Origin: Acidimicrobiaceae bacterium
Lineage (GTDB): Bacteria; Actinomycetota; Acidimicrobiia; Acidimicrobiales; RAAP-2
DNA length: 64,000 bases
Assembly: GCA_003153575.1 (NCBI GenBank)
Contig: PLZW01000035.1
Location: 78,173 to 142,172, forward strand
Reading direction: 5' to 3'
Both the position numbers and the translations under genes were made by a program. This document shows positions 52,693 through 61,332 of the stretch, one piece after another. The notes beneath the pieces were generated by a model. The model had not been told where the DNA came from and made no database searches. It saw only the letters and a list, made by a program, of their open reading frames with translations. How positions within the stretch are numbered: position 1 is the first letter of the stretch; the number at the start of each line of letters is the position of its first letter.

Positions 52693-55287
52693 ATGGGCAA
52701 CTACGTGCTGGATTTCCAGGAGATCGACCAGACGCAGGTCGCGGTCGTGGGTGGCAAGGGCGCGCACCTCGGGGAGCTTGCGCGGATCGAAGGCATCCAC
52801 GTGCCGGCAGGCTTCTGTGTGACGACAGACGCCTTCCGGCGGGTCATGGCCGGAGCGCCGTCGATCGTCGATCGGCTTGACCAGCTGTCGTTCCTGAGCC
52901 CGGATGCCCGGGAGGCGATCCGCACGCTCAGCGCGGAGATCCGCCGGACCCTCGAAGGCATCGCCATCCCTGATGATGTGGCGACGGCGATCACCCGCTC
53001 GCTCGCCCGGCTCGGCGAGCGAGCTGCATACGCCGTTCGATCCAGTGGGACGGCAGAGGACCTGCCGTCGCACTCCTTCGCTGGCCAACAGGACACGTAC
53101 CTGAACGTCGTGGGGTCGGTGGCGATCCTCGAGCACGTCAGCCGATGCTGGGCTTCCCTGTTCACCGAACGGGCCGTGACCTACCGACTCCGGAACGGCA
53201 TCGACCACAGGCTGGTCCATATGGCCGTGGTCGTGCAGCAGATGATTTTTCCGGAGGCGGCCGGCGTCCTGTTCACGGCCGACCCTGTCACCTCCAACCG
53301 GAAGGTCACCTCCGTGGAGGCCAGCTTCGGCCTCGGCGAGACCCTGGTCTCCGGTTTGGTGAACGCGGATTCCTACCAGGTGCGGAACGGCGAGGTCGTC
53401 GCGAAGGAAATCGCCACCAAGCAGCTCGCCATCGTGGCCTCGCCGGCAGGCGGAACGCAGGAAGTTGCGATCGAGCCGGCCCAGCAAGAGCTGCCAGCAC
53501 TGACGGACGCACAGGTCGTGCAGCTTGCGCAGCTGGGTCGGCGGATCGAGGCGCACTTCGGCCGCCACCAGGACGTCGAATGGTGCCTGGTCGATGATGG
53601 CTTCCAGATCGTCCAAAGCCGGCCGATCACCACGCTGTTCCCCATCCCCGTTACGGACGACGGAGGGAACCACGTCTTCGTCTCCGTCGGTCACAACCAG
53701 ATGATGACCGACGCCATGAAGCCCCTGGGGATCTCCATGTGGCAGCTGACGACTCCCCGGCCGATGTACGTGGCCGGTGGGAGGTTGTTCGTGGATGTCG
53801 CTGTGGACCTGGCATCGCCAGCGCGTCGTGCCGGCCTCCTGGAGGTCATGGGAAGAGGCGATCCGCTGATCGGGGACGCGCTGCAGAACATCCTCGAACG
53901 CGGAGACTTCATCCCGACGGTCCCGGACGAGGGCCCGAGCAGGACCCCGACCGGGGATGCGCAACCCCCGATCGAGACCGATCCGGCCATCGTCGCCGAG
54001 CTGATCGAGCACAGCGAGGCTTCCATTGCCAAGTTGAAGAGCGACATCCGTGGCAAGTCCGGCTCCGGGCTGCTCGACTTCATCTTGGAGGACATCCAGG
54101 AGCTGAGGCGAATCCTGTTCGATCGGCGCAGCCATCAGGTGTTCATGTCGGCAATGGAGGCCACGTGGTGGCTCAATGAGAAGCTCCAGGTGTGGCTGGA
54201 CGAAAAGAACGCAGCCGACACGCTCACCCAGTCCGTCCCCCATAACGTCACGTCGGAGATGGGGCTAGCACTGATGGACATCGCGGACGTGATCCGCCCG
54301 CATCCGGAGGTGGTGAATTTCTTGCAACACGTCGCGGACGAGGGTTTCCTGGACGAGATGGCGCCACTTGCGGGCGGGCAGGACGCACGAGACGCCATCC
54401 GGGCCTTCCTCGATAGGTACGGCATGCGCTGTGCCGGCGAGATCGACATCACGAGGCCACGTTGGAGCGAACGCCCCACCACGCTCGTGCCCCTGATCCT
54501 CAGCAACATCAAGAACTTCGAACCGGGCGCCGGAAAGCGACGCTTCGAACAAGGCCGGCAAGAGGCATGGGAGAGAGAAGAAGACCTGCTGGCGAGTTTG
54601 CGGGACTTGCCGGACGGAGAGCAGAAAGCCGAAGAGGCCAAGCGGAAGATCGACCGGGTCCGGACCTTTATCGGATACCGGGAGTATCCGAAGTACGGCA
54701 TGGTCAGCCGCTACTTCGTGTACAAGCTGGCCCTGCTGGAGGAGGCCGGGCGCCTCGTGCAGGCCCAGGTGCTGCGTGAGAAGGAGGACATCTTCTACCT
54801 CACCTTCGAGGAGTTGCACGAGGTCGTGCGCACGGACCAGGTGGATGATCAACTCATCTCCCAGCGCAAGGAGGCGTTCAGGTCGTATCGAGCGCTGACG
54901 CCGCCCCGGGTGCTCACGTCGGATGGCGAGGTCGTCGCCGGGGCGTACCGACGCGACGACGTGCCGACCGGTGCGCTTGTCGGCATACCCGTATCCGCCG
55001 GGTCCATCGAGGGGCGCGCCCGCGTCATCCTCGACATGGCGGAGGCCGAACTCGAACCGGGCGACATCCTGGTCACTGCCTATACGGACCCCAGCTGGAC
55101 GCCGGCGTTCGTCGCCATCGCGGGCCTGGTGACGGAGGTGGGGGGCCTGATGACCCACGGGGCAGTGATCGCCCGGGAGTACGGCTTGCCGGCCGTCGTA
55201 GGCGTGGAGCAAGCCACCCGACTGATCCGAGATGGGCAGCGGATCCGCGTGCATGGTACGGACGGATACGTCGAGATCCTCCACTAG
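52693..55287 (+). CDS. rph: Rifampin phosphotransferase
   Basis: Inactivates rifamycins by transferring the beta-phosphate of ATP to the C21 hydroxyl. The 864-residue length is that of the family. The N-terminal ATP-grasp domain (about 1-320) has GGKGAHLGEL, AVRSSGTAEDLPSHSFAGQQDTYLN and TADPV. The middle drug-binding domain (about 330-750) includes VSVGHNQMMTDAMKPLG and FIGYREYPKYGMVSRYF. The C-terminal swivelling His domain carries H822 in GGLMTHGAVIAREYGLP. Homology starts at MGNYVLDFQEIDQ, so the ATG at 52693 is preferred over the longer frame. The upstream RAE suggests rifamycin induction. Confidence 0.95.
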   Translation: MGNYVLDFQEIDQTQVAVVGGKGAHLGELARIEGIHVPAGFCVTTDAFRRVMAGAPSIVDRLDQLSFLSPDAREAIRTLSAEIRRTLEGIAIPDDVATAITRSLARLGERAAYAVRSSGTAEDLPSHSFAGQQDTYLNVVGSVAILEHVSRCWASLFTERAVTYRLRNGIDHRLVHMAVVVQQMIFPEAAGVLFTADPVTSNRKVTSVEASFGLGETLVSGLVNADSYQVRNGEVVAKEIATKQLAIVASPAGGTQEVAIEPAQQELPALTDAQVVQLAQLGRRIEAHFGRHQDVEWCLVDDGFQIVQSRPITTLFPIPVTDDGGNHVFVSVGHNQMMTDAMKPLGISMWQLTTPRPMYVAGGRLFVDVAVDLASPARRAGLLEVMGRGDPLIGDALQNILERGDFIPTVPDEGPSRTPTGDAQPPIETDPAIVAELIEHSEASIAKLKSDIRGKSGSGLLDFILEDIQELRRILFDRRSHQVFMSAMEATWWLNEKLQVWLDEKNAADTLTQSVPHNVTSEMGLALMDIADVIRPHPEVVNFLQHVADEGFLDEMAPLAGGQDARDAIRAFLDRYGMRCAGEIDITRPRWSERPTTLVPLILSNIKNFEPGAGKRRFEQGRQEAWEREEDLLASLRDLPDGEQKAEEAKRKIDRVRTFIGYREYPKYGMVSRYFVYKLALLEEAGRLVQAQVLREKEDIFYLTFEELHEVVRTDQVDDQLISQRKEAFRSYRALTPPRVLTSDGEVVAGAYRRDDVPTGALVGIPVSAGSIEGRARVILDMAEAELEPGDILVTAYTDPSWTPAFVAIAGLVTEVGGLMTHGAVIAREYGLPAVVGVEQATRLIRDGQRIRVHGTDGYVEILH

Positions 55288-55321
55288 GAGCGGACCAATT
55301 CACGTTTATCGGATCTCAATT

Positions 55322-55353
55322 TCTGAGATAACACATATTTGTGTGATTTCAGA
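55322..55353. promoter_or_regulatory. 32-bp dyad operator of the MarR-type gene
   Basis: TCTGAGATAACACATA and its partner arm form an imperfect dyad (26 of 32 positions symmetric) that covers the -35. A second overlapping dyad, ATCTCA-ATTTC-TGAGAT, lies at 55313-55329. The AT-rich stretch stands out sharply from the surrounding GC-rich DNA. Confidence 0.65.
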
Positions 55354-55367
55354 GATTACTGTATAAT
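55339..55367 (+). promoter_or_regulatory. Promoter of the MarR-drrAB operon
   Basis: TTGTGT, 17-nt spacer, perfect TATAAT, then 6 nt to the ATG: the clearest leaderless promoter in the window, with the operator over its -35. Confidence 0.7.
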
Positions 55368-55373
55368 GGAACG

Positions 55374-55874
55374 ATGGCAACCGACGCTGAAATCACCTTC
55401 GCCGACCACACGGGCCGCTTCTACGCCCAGCGGTATGGGTTTCCACCCATGGTCGGGCGACTGATCGGATACCTGGCCGTGTGCGATCCCCGGGAGCAGA
55501 GCATCGGCGAGTTGGCTGAGGCGCTGTTGGCCAGTCGAAGCGCCATCGCCAATGCCGTCAAGTCCCTCGAGATCTTGAAACTGGTGCGTCGATCTCGGGT
55601 AGCCGGTGAGCGGATGGACCGGGTCCGCATCGACATGCCGGGTCAAGAGTCGCTGGGAATGGACGTCGCCGAGTACGAAGAGTTGGCCAAGCTGGCACGG
55701 GAAGGGCTCGACGTGCTTCGTGATGCTTCGGAGGAGCGGCGGGCAGTTCTCGTCGAAATGGCTGCCTATGCAGACTTCCTGGTTCAACAGATGCCCCGGC
55801 TACAGGATGAGTGGGAGGCCAGACGAGCGGAGCTGGCGCAGTCCCACGGGGCCGTCCGGGGAAGCCGGTCATGA
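55374..55874 (+). CDS. MarR/GbsR-type transcriptional regulator
   Basis: A 166-residue winged-helix protein. FYAQRYGFPPMVGRLIGYLAVC and SIGELAEALLASRSAIANAVKSLEILKLVRRSR form the DNA-binding part typical of GbsR-like MarR proteins, followed by a helical dimerisation tail (about 95-150). It is the first gene of an operon with an exporter whose promoter carries a large dyad, so autorepression relieved by a drug ligand is likely. The stop overlaps the ATPase start (ATGA). Confidence 0.88.
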   Translation: MATDAEITFADHTGRFYAQRYGFPPMVGRLIGYLAVCDPREQSIGELAEALLASRSAIANAVKSLEILKLVRRSRVAGERMDRVRIDMPGQESLGMDVAEYEELAKLAREGLDVLRDASEERRAVLVEMAAYADFLVQQMPRLQDEWEARRAELAQSHGAVRGSRS

Positions 55875-56827
55875 CTGACGCCCGTCAACCGGCGATCATC
55901 GCTAAGGGACTGTGCAAGTCGTTCGGCGAAGTGAAGGTCCTCGTAGATGTCGATCTCAGTGTCCCCGAAGGTACGGTCTTCGCTCTGCTCGGTCCGAATG
56001 GGGCGGGAAAGACGACCGTCGTCCGCATTCTGTCGACCTTGATCAGCGCTGACGCAGGCACGGCAAGCGTGGCCGGGCACGACGTCGTTCGAGACTCCGA
56101 CGGCGTGCGCACCACGATCGGCGTCACGGGCCAGTTTTCAGCGCTGGACGAACTCTTGACCGGCGAGGAGAACCTCCGGCTCATGGCCGACCTCAATCAT
56201 CTCGGACCGGCCGCCGGCCGCAGTCGCGTGGCGGAACTACTGGACCGGTTCGAATTGGCCGAAGCGGCGCGCCGACCGGTGGCAACGCATTCGGGTGGCA
56301 TGAAGCGCAGACTCGATCTCGCCATGACCCTTGTCGGTACTCCGACGGTCATCTTCCTCGATGAACCTACAACCGGATTGGACCCGCGGAGCCGACGGAT
56401 GATGTGGACGATCATCCGGGATTTGGTAGCGGGCGGAGTCACGATCTTTCTCACCACCCAGTACCTCGAGGAGGCCGACCAACTTGCTGATCGGGTTGCG
56501 GTGCTCGACCAAGGAAAGCTTGTCGCTGAAGGATCTCCGGACGAACTGAAGCGGCGGATCCCAGGAGCCCATGTGCAGCTGCAGTTCGCACAGCCCCAGG
56601 ACCTCGAGTCCGCGGCCCGGCTCCTCGGGACGGGATCTCAAGACAGCGCCAGACTGACGCTCCACATACCTACCAGTGGTGAGGTGAGTTCGCTCCGTCG
56701 CCTCCTGGACCAGATCGACGACGCCCGAATCGTGGCGAGTCAGGTTTCCATACACACTCCCGACCTCGACGATGTCTTCTTCGCTGTCACGGGGCACTCG
56801 GCGAGCAAGGACGGGGCATCGACGTGA
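55871..56827 (+). CDS. Drug-exporter ATPase, DrrA family
   Basis: A 318-residue ABC ATPase of the daunorubicin-resistance type. Walker A LLGPNGAGKTTVVRIL, signature HSGGMKRRLDLAMTL (Drr-type, SGGM), Walker B VIFLDEPTTGLDP and FLTTQYLEEAD are present. GVTGQFSALDELLTGEENL is typical of DrrA. The C-terminal 90 residues carry the regulatory extension. The drug is unknown. Confidence 0.93.
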   Translation: MTDARQPAIIAKGLCKSFGEVKVLVDVDLSVPEGTVFALLGPNGAGKTTVVRILSTLISADAGTASVAGHDVVRDSDGVRTTIGVTGQFSALDELLTGEENLRLMADLNHLGPAAGRSRVAELLDRFELAEAARRPVATHSGGMKRRLDLAMTLVGTPTVIFLDEPTTGLDPRSRRMMWTIIRDLVAGGVTIFLTTQYLEEADQLADRVAVLDQGKLVAEGSPDELKRRIPGAHVQLQFAQPQDLESAARLLGTGSQDSARLTLHIPTSGEVSSLRRLLDQIDDARIVASQVSIHTPDLDDVFFAVTGHSASKDGAST

Positions 56828-57627
56828 CGACGCTCGCACTGACTGCCACGGATTCGGCAACTCTGCTCCGCAGGAATCTGCGTCGACTGATTCGATACCC
56901 TTCGATGACCGTTCAGCTCGTCGTCCTGCCCGTGCTGATGCTCTTCCTGTTCGTCTTCGTGTTCGGCAATCAGCTCGGACACGGGTTGGGCGTTCCGCTC
57001 GCTGGGGGTCACACCTCCCGCGCCGGTTACCTCAACTATGTAGTCCCGGGCATTCTTCTGTTGACGATCGCCGCAGCTGTCCAGGGGACTGCGATCGTCG
57101 TCGCCATGGATATGACTGGCGGCATCATCGATCGGTTCCGAACGATGGGAATCGCCCGTGCTGCATTCTTGACCAGCCATGTGCTGGCCAGCCTTACGCA
57201 AGTTCTGACGAGCATCGTCGTCGTGCTCGGCGTCTCCTTCGCCCTTGGCTTCCGATCGACCGCCAACCCTCTCGGGTGGCTGGCCGCGATCGGGGTGCTC
57301 TTGTTGTTCGCGTTCGGATTGATTTGGCTTGCCACTGCTCTAGGACTGGCAGCAAGGAGTGTTGAAACGGCGAGCAATACCCCAATCTTCATCGTCCTCC
57401 TGGTATTCCTAGGAAGTGGCTTCGTCCCCGCATCCACGATGCCCGAGGGCATACGCCAGTTCGCAAGTTGGCAGCCGTTCACCCCGGTTACGGAAACGAT
57501 TCGAGGGCTGCTGACCGGCACACACCTCGGTGCAAACGCGATCGCCGCGATCTCGTGGAGCGTCTGCATCGCGATCGTCTCCTATCTGTGGGCGGCCCAT
57601 CTGTACAAGACGCGCCAGCCACGCTGA
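56824..57627 (+). CDS. Drug-exporter permease, DrrB family
   Basis: A 267-residue ABC-2 permease with six helices. RRNLRRLIRYPSMTVQLVVLPVLMLFLFVFVFG is the N-terminal Drr signature, IIDRFRTMGIARAAFL lies in the loop, and SGFVPASTMPEGIRQFASWQPFTPVTETIRGLL is the conserved C-terminal part. GTG overlaps the ATPase stop. It forms an exporter with the preceding gene. Confidence 0.92.
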   Translation: MTTLALTATDSATLLRRNLRRLIRYPSMTVQLVVLPVLMLFLFVFVFGNQLGHGLGVPLAGGHTSRAGYLNYVVPGILLLTIAAAVQGTAIVVAMDMTGGIIDRFRTMGIARAAFLTSHVLASLTQVLTSIVVVLGVSFALGFRSTANPLGWLAAIGVLLLFAFGLIWLATALGLAARSVETASNTPIFIVLLVFLGSGFVPASTMPEGIRQFASWQPFTPVTETIRGLLTGTHLGANAIAAISWSVCIAIVSYLWAAHLYKTRQPR

Positions 57628-57759
57628 CATTCACGCTCGCCGATACTTGTGATCACCGAACGACCCGTCAACGATCCCGACGATCGAGCCGTAGTCGTGA
57701 ATCGCTCGAGCGGCGGACTCGCGGCCGGTTCGAGTACTTCGGTCGAGGCCTCAAATCTG

Positions 57760-57832
57760 TGGAGGTGAACGGACTCGAACCGTCGACTTCTACATTGCGA
57801 ACGTAGCGCTCTACCAGCTGAGCTACACCCCC
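57760..57832 (-). tRNA. tRNA-Ala(CGC)
   Basis: A 73-nt cloverleaf: acceptor GGGGGTG paired with CACCTCC, D-arm GCTC-AGCTGGTA-GAGC, anticodon arm CTACG-TTCGCAA-TGTAG giving anticodon CGC, T-loop TTCGAGT, discriminator A. CCA is not encoded (CAG follows). It reads GCG alanine codons. Confidence 0.95.
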
Positions 57833-57908
57833 GGGTGCCTTGCAGAGACTAGTCGCCGCCACACCTCCGGTATCCCCGATCGGGACCTCGGCCGCCTCCC
57901 GTCGGGGG

Positions 57909-59804
57909 TCAGGGCGGCGACGTCGTGGTGGTGGTGGTGGTCGTGGTGGAGGTCGTGGTCGTGGTGGTGGGCACGGTCGATGTGGTGGTCGTGGTGGTGG
58001 GCGGCCGGGTCGTCGACGTGGTGGGCGGTGGACGGGACGTGGTCGTGGTGGCCGGCGCCGTCGACGTGGTGGTCGGGGGGGTCGGCGGTGGGATCGGGAA
58101 GCTCCACATGGCCGCTGCGCAGTCGGTCGGGGTGGTGGCGATCACCAGGTAGACCCCCGGCATCGTGGTGAAGGACCACACCGGGATCGGCGGCCCGCTC
58201 AAGAGGCAGGACAGCGCCGGGTCGGTCGTGCCGAAGGCGCCGAGGAAGCCGATCAACTGCGACGTCCCCCCCGGCGGTGGCGGGGCGATCGGATTCAGGC
58301 CCACGTTGGGGACCCCGGCGAACGTGGCGAGCGTCGTGAACCCGGTTCCCGGAGGGGGACCGGTGAGGACGTCCTTGGTCACCGGAGCGTTGCCCAGCAG
58401 GGCCGACAGCATGGCCGGGTCGTTGCCGTCCATGCCGAGGGCCCAGATCCCCACGCCGGCGATGTGGAAGTAGTTGGCCAGTTGGGCCTTCAGCGCCATC
58501 GACGTCGGGTCGTCGAAGTACGTCTTGTGCCACTGATTCCCCACCTGGTACGCCGTCCACGGGGTGTCGGTCACCGGGTCCCAGTAGGTCGGGTGTTTTC
58601 CGGCGACGACGGCGGCATCGGCGAGCGGACTCTCCGACCCTGTGGCGGCTGCCGTCGGCGAGGCGTCGGTCGTCGGCCAGTCGTAGCCGTAGAAGGGGAG
58701 CCCGAGCACGATCTTCGAGGGAGGCACCACCTTGACGAAGTCGGCGAGGACACGGGCGTCGGTGTACCCCGATCCGAACAAGGGTGACGTGGCACTGGGC
58801 TGGGTCCGGGAGTTCATGTCGTAGGCCATCACGAAGAAGGCGTCAAGGGCCGGGGCCAAGGCGGCCACGTTGTAAAAGCCGCCGGAATCGCTTGCCGCGC
58901 TTCCGTAGACGGCCATCGTGACCTGCCAGTGCGGGTCGGTGGCATGCAGCGCCCCCGACACCTTGGTGATCAGATTGGTGAGGCCGACCTGGTCGGCGCT
59001 GCCCAGCCCCTCGAAGTCGAAGTTCACCCCGTCGAGATTCTTGCCCTGTAGGGCGGTGATGAGAGCGGCCGACAGGCGGACGGGCGCGTTCGGATCCGAG
59101 GTGATCTCGTCGAGCGAGTGCTGGTCGAAGCACGTGATGGTCAATACCACCCGGTCGCCCGCCGCATGAGAGCGCGTCACCAGGTTGACGAGGTCCTGGC
59201 TCTGATAGCCGTTCCAACCGGGGCCGCTCTGGTTGAGGGTCCCGTCCCCGTTGGCGTCGATGCTGAAGTACGCCAGGGTGGTCAGGTCCTTCACATCGAA
59301 CGCGGCCGATTGGGGCAGCGTCCAGTACGGGGCGTAGCCGAAGACCTCGTGGGACCGAAGCGGCCCCGAAGCCGCCAGCGTTGGGGGCGTCGGAGCGGGC
59401 GCCGTGGAGGCTGCGGGAAGGTGGGACGACGGGTGGTCTGCGGCCTGGGCCCGGTTACCGCTCGACGGACCGGTGGTCGCCGCGGCGTGCTCGTGGGTGG
59501 CGCTGGCCGACGAGGTGACGAACGAGGCCACCAGTCCCACGATCAGGATGACAGCGACAGCGGCCACCCCGGCGGCGCCGAATGCGCGGGCCGGACGCCA
59601 ACCGCCCAGGGTGGCGACGAAGGCCGTTACGACACCGGTGACCGCCCCATCCGGTGAGACGGCCGCGGGTGGGCCGACGTCCCCGGCCCACTGGACGTCG
59701 TCGAGGCTGGGCACCATCTGCGGCACCGGCCGCGGCCCGACGGGGACAGCCGACGGCCCAGAGATGTCCACAGGCGGGAAGGAGAGTTCGTCGAGGGCTG
59801 TCAT
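57909..59804 (-). CDS. Membrane-anchored glycoside hydrolase family 18 protein (YaaH/SleL-like)
   Basis: A 631-residue type II membrane protein. The cytoplasmic N-terminus (about 1-75) precedes one helix (76-98), a Ser/Thr/Pro linker and a GH18 barrel (about 150-480). The barrel starts VFGYAPYWTLPQ and carries the catalytic motif LDGVNFDFEG, where the second Asp of DxxDxDxE is Asn as in SleL/YaaH-type enzymes; the acid/base Glu is kept. After a further domain (to about 570) comes a Thr/Pro-rich tail of about 60 residues. It probably acts on peptidoglycan or another cell-surface glycan. Confidence 0.87.
   Translation of the reverse strand: MTALDELSFPPVDISGPSAVPVGPRPVPQMVPSLDDVQWAGDVGPPAAVSPDGAVTGVVTAFVATLGGWRPARAFGAAGVAAVAVILIVGLVASFVTSSASATHEHAAATTGPSSGNRAQAADHPSSHLPAASTAPAPTPPTLAASGPLRSHEVFGYAPYWTLPQSAAFDVKDLTTLAYFSIDANGDGTLNQSGPGWNGYQSQDLVNLVTRSHAAGDRVVLTITCFDQHSLDEITSDPNAPVRLSAALITALQGKNLDGVNFDFEGLGSADQVGLTNLITKVSGALHATDPHWQVTMAVYGSAASDSGGFYNVAALAPALDAFFVMAYDMNSRTQPSATSPLFGSGYTDARVLADFVKVVPPSKIVLGLPFYGYDWPTTDASPTAAATGSESPLADAAVVAGKHPTYWDPVTDTPWTAYQVGNQWHKTYFDDPTSMALKAQLANYFHIAGVGIWALGMDGNDPAMLSALLGNAPVTKDVLTGPPPGTGFTTLATFAGVPNVGLNPIAPPPPGGTSQLIGFLGAFGTTDPALSCLLSGPPIPVWSFTTMPGVYLVIATTPTDCAAAMWSFPIPPPTPPTTTSTAPATTTTSRPPPTTSTTRPPTTTTTTSTVPTTTTTTSTTTTTTTTTSPP
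57915..58075. repeat. Low-complexity GTGGTGGTC-type repeat coding a Thr/Pro tail
   Basis: About 160 nt of near-tandem GTG/GTC triplets (minus strand ACC/GAC) encode the Thr runs at the C-terminus of the GH18 protein. It is prone to slippage and length change. Confidence 0.75.
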
Positions 59805-60117
59805 GGGAGGCGGTCAGTCGAGTCCGGGCCGGAGGTGGACAACGTCCCACTCTTGACCCGTTCCCGTGGTCAGATCATCACTCTCAGTGTCAATCGGAGG
59901 CAACTACCTGGTCCGACGGGGCGTAATCAGCTCTCGGAGCCCCGCCGATCTCACCCGATCAGCCTAGACGACCACCACCAGAGGTCAAATACCACCCCCC
60001 CCTCAAGGTTGAGCGTCAGATACCGACAATTAGGCGTACGGCAGGAGAACGCGAGACCGATGTGAGCTGGAACACGATGTCAATTGCCGGGACCGCCATG
60101 GAAATTGGAGGTCAGGC
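59805..60117. other. 313-nt divergent intergenic region
   Basis: Lies between the GH18 gene (leftward) and the PIN/TRAM gene (rightward). It is less GC-rich than its surroundings and has a C8 run near 59995. TTGAGC followed by TTAGGC near 60008-60034 is a weak candidate promoter. No gene is seen. Confidence 0.4.
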
Positions 60118-61194
60118 ATGATTTTCGTCGAAGGGGTGCGCCTCATCGTCGTGCTGCTCGGCGCGCTCGTGGGCTACGAGGTCGGGCACCGCGTCAACCC
60201 GGTGGGCACCAGCGGCGTCGTCGGCCTGCTCATCGGGGCCGCCATCAGCTACGTCATCGGCGGCGTGGCCGGCCGCATCCTCGACAAGGGTCTGCAGCGG
60301 GGTGTCTTCCTGTTCCGGAAGAGCCCCCCCGGTGAGATCTTCGCCGCCGCCATCATCTCGACGTCGGGCATGATCCTCGGGATGATCCTGGGCATGGCCC
60401 TGGTCGCCATCGTGCACTCCGCTTACGCCATCGTGATCACCGCCGGACTGGTGTGGGTGCTGGCCGCATTCGGGTGGCGACTGGGCACGGTCAAGGGCCG
60501 CCAGATAGTGGCCGCCGCCGGGCTGTCCCGCATTCTGAGCCCGGCTTCCAAGCCCCTGCCCGGACAGGCGTTGCTGGTCGACGGCACGGCCGTCATGGAC
60601 CGCTTCCTCCTGATCCTCGGCCGCAGCGGCCTCCTGCCTGCCGGCATGGTGGTCCCCCAGTTCGTCATCGACCACGTGCAGCTGATGGCGGAGTCCCCGG
60701 ACCCGGTCACGTCGCGCCGGGCCCGACGCGGGCTCGAGGGACTCGACGCCCTACTCGAGTTCGGCGTGTCGGTCGATATCGCCAAGGACGAACTCCCCGA
60801 GGTCGACGACCCCACCACCAAGCTGCTCACCCTGGCCCGGCGGACGGGGCTCCGCATCGGCACGTGCTCGACCACGGTGATGGAGGAGGCCCAGGAGTGG
60901 GACCTGAGCGTCGTCAACCTCCACGCGGTGTCCACCGAACTGGCCCCGGACCATGTGCCCGGCGAGCGGATGACGGTCTCACTGGTCAAGGAGGGCCGTC
61001 AGCCCCGCCAGGCCGTGGGCTACCTGTCCGATGGCGACATGGTGGTCGTGAACGACGCCATCCACCTCATCGACGAGGGACCCGTCCTCATCACGGTGCT
61101 CTCCACTCGGCCCACCAGCCAAGGGATCATGGTCTTCGCGAAACTCGCCCCGTCCACCGAGGTAGACGAGGCGAGCTCCGCTGTGTCGAGCTGA
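60118..61194 (+). CDS. PIN/TRAM-domain membrane protein (YacL-like), acidic site incomplete
   Basis: A 358-residue protein with four N-terminal helices (about 5-125), a PIN nuclease-fold domain (about 150-270) and a C-terminal TRAM domain (about 285-345, PGERMTVSLVKEG and GYLSDGDMVVV). PIN acids D155 and D161 (VDGTAVMD) and the EVDD acid are present, but the distal TNDxN motif reads GTC250STT, so one metal ligand is gone and nuclease activity is uncertain. GGAGG precedes the ATG at good spacing. YacL relatives are conserved in Gram-positive bacteria, with unclear function. Confidence 0.85.
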   Translation: MIFVEGVRLIVVLLGALVGYEVGHRVNPVGTSGVVGLLIGAAISYVIGGVAGRILDKGLQRGVFLFRKSPPGEIFAAAIISTSGMILGMILGMALVAIVHSAYAIVITAGLVWVLAAFGWRLGTVKGRQIVAAAGLSRILSPASKPLPGQALLVDGTAVMDRFLLILGRSGLLPAGMVVPQFVIDHVQLMAESPDPVTSRRARRGLEGLDALLEFGVSVDIAKDELPEVDDPTTKLLTLARRTGLRIGTCSTTVMEEAQEWDLSVVNLHAVSTELAPDHVPGERMTVSLVKEGRQPRQAVGYLSDGDMVVVNDAIHLIDEGPVLITVLSTRPTSQGIMVFAKLAPSTEVDEASSAVSS

Positions 61195-61263
61195 CCGGGC
61201 AACGGTCGGTTCCCCGTGCGCCTCTCGGGCCGCCGGCGGGCACGGGCGTCCGTTGAACGGACA

Positions 61264-61300
61264 ACGCCCGGCAGGTCCCCCTGAGGGGGTCGCCGGGCGT
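61264..61300. terminator. Strong GC hairpin between convergent genes
   Basis: ACGCCCGGC and GCCGGGCGT form 9 bp enclosing an inner CCCCC-TGA-GGGGG stem. It lies between the PIN/TRAM gene and the convergent repeat-protein gene and probably serves both. Confidence 0.7.
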
Positions 61301-61332
61301 GGTCCGCGATGCGGTACTGCCTACCGTCGTGC

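Noticed and set aside
52338..54243. Very long minus-strand frame through rph
   Set aside because: Only the part below 52338 encodes the DUF35 protein; the remainder is antisense to rph.
57628..57832. Integrative element attached at tRNA-Ala
   Set aside because: No integrase gene and no convincing copy of the tRNA 3' end near 52.4 kb; only an 8-bp match was noticed, which is chance-level.
57668..57862. 64-codon minus-strand frame containing GGVAQLVERYVRN
   Set aside because: It is the translation of the tRNA-Ala gene, a well-known artefact; the cloverleaf is complete.
57875..57884. CCCGATCGGG palindrome after the GH18 gene as a terminator
   Set aside because: It has no loop or T-run and would not form a hairpin; it is only a short palindrome.
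57840..58787. Gly/Arg-rich plus-strand frame resembling an RGG protein
   Set aside because: Antisense of the Thr/Pro-coding repeat of the GH18 gene; composition is a by-product of the triplet repeat.
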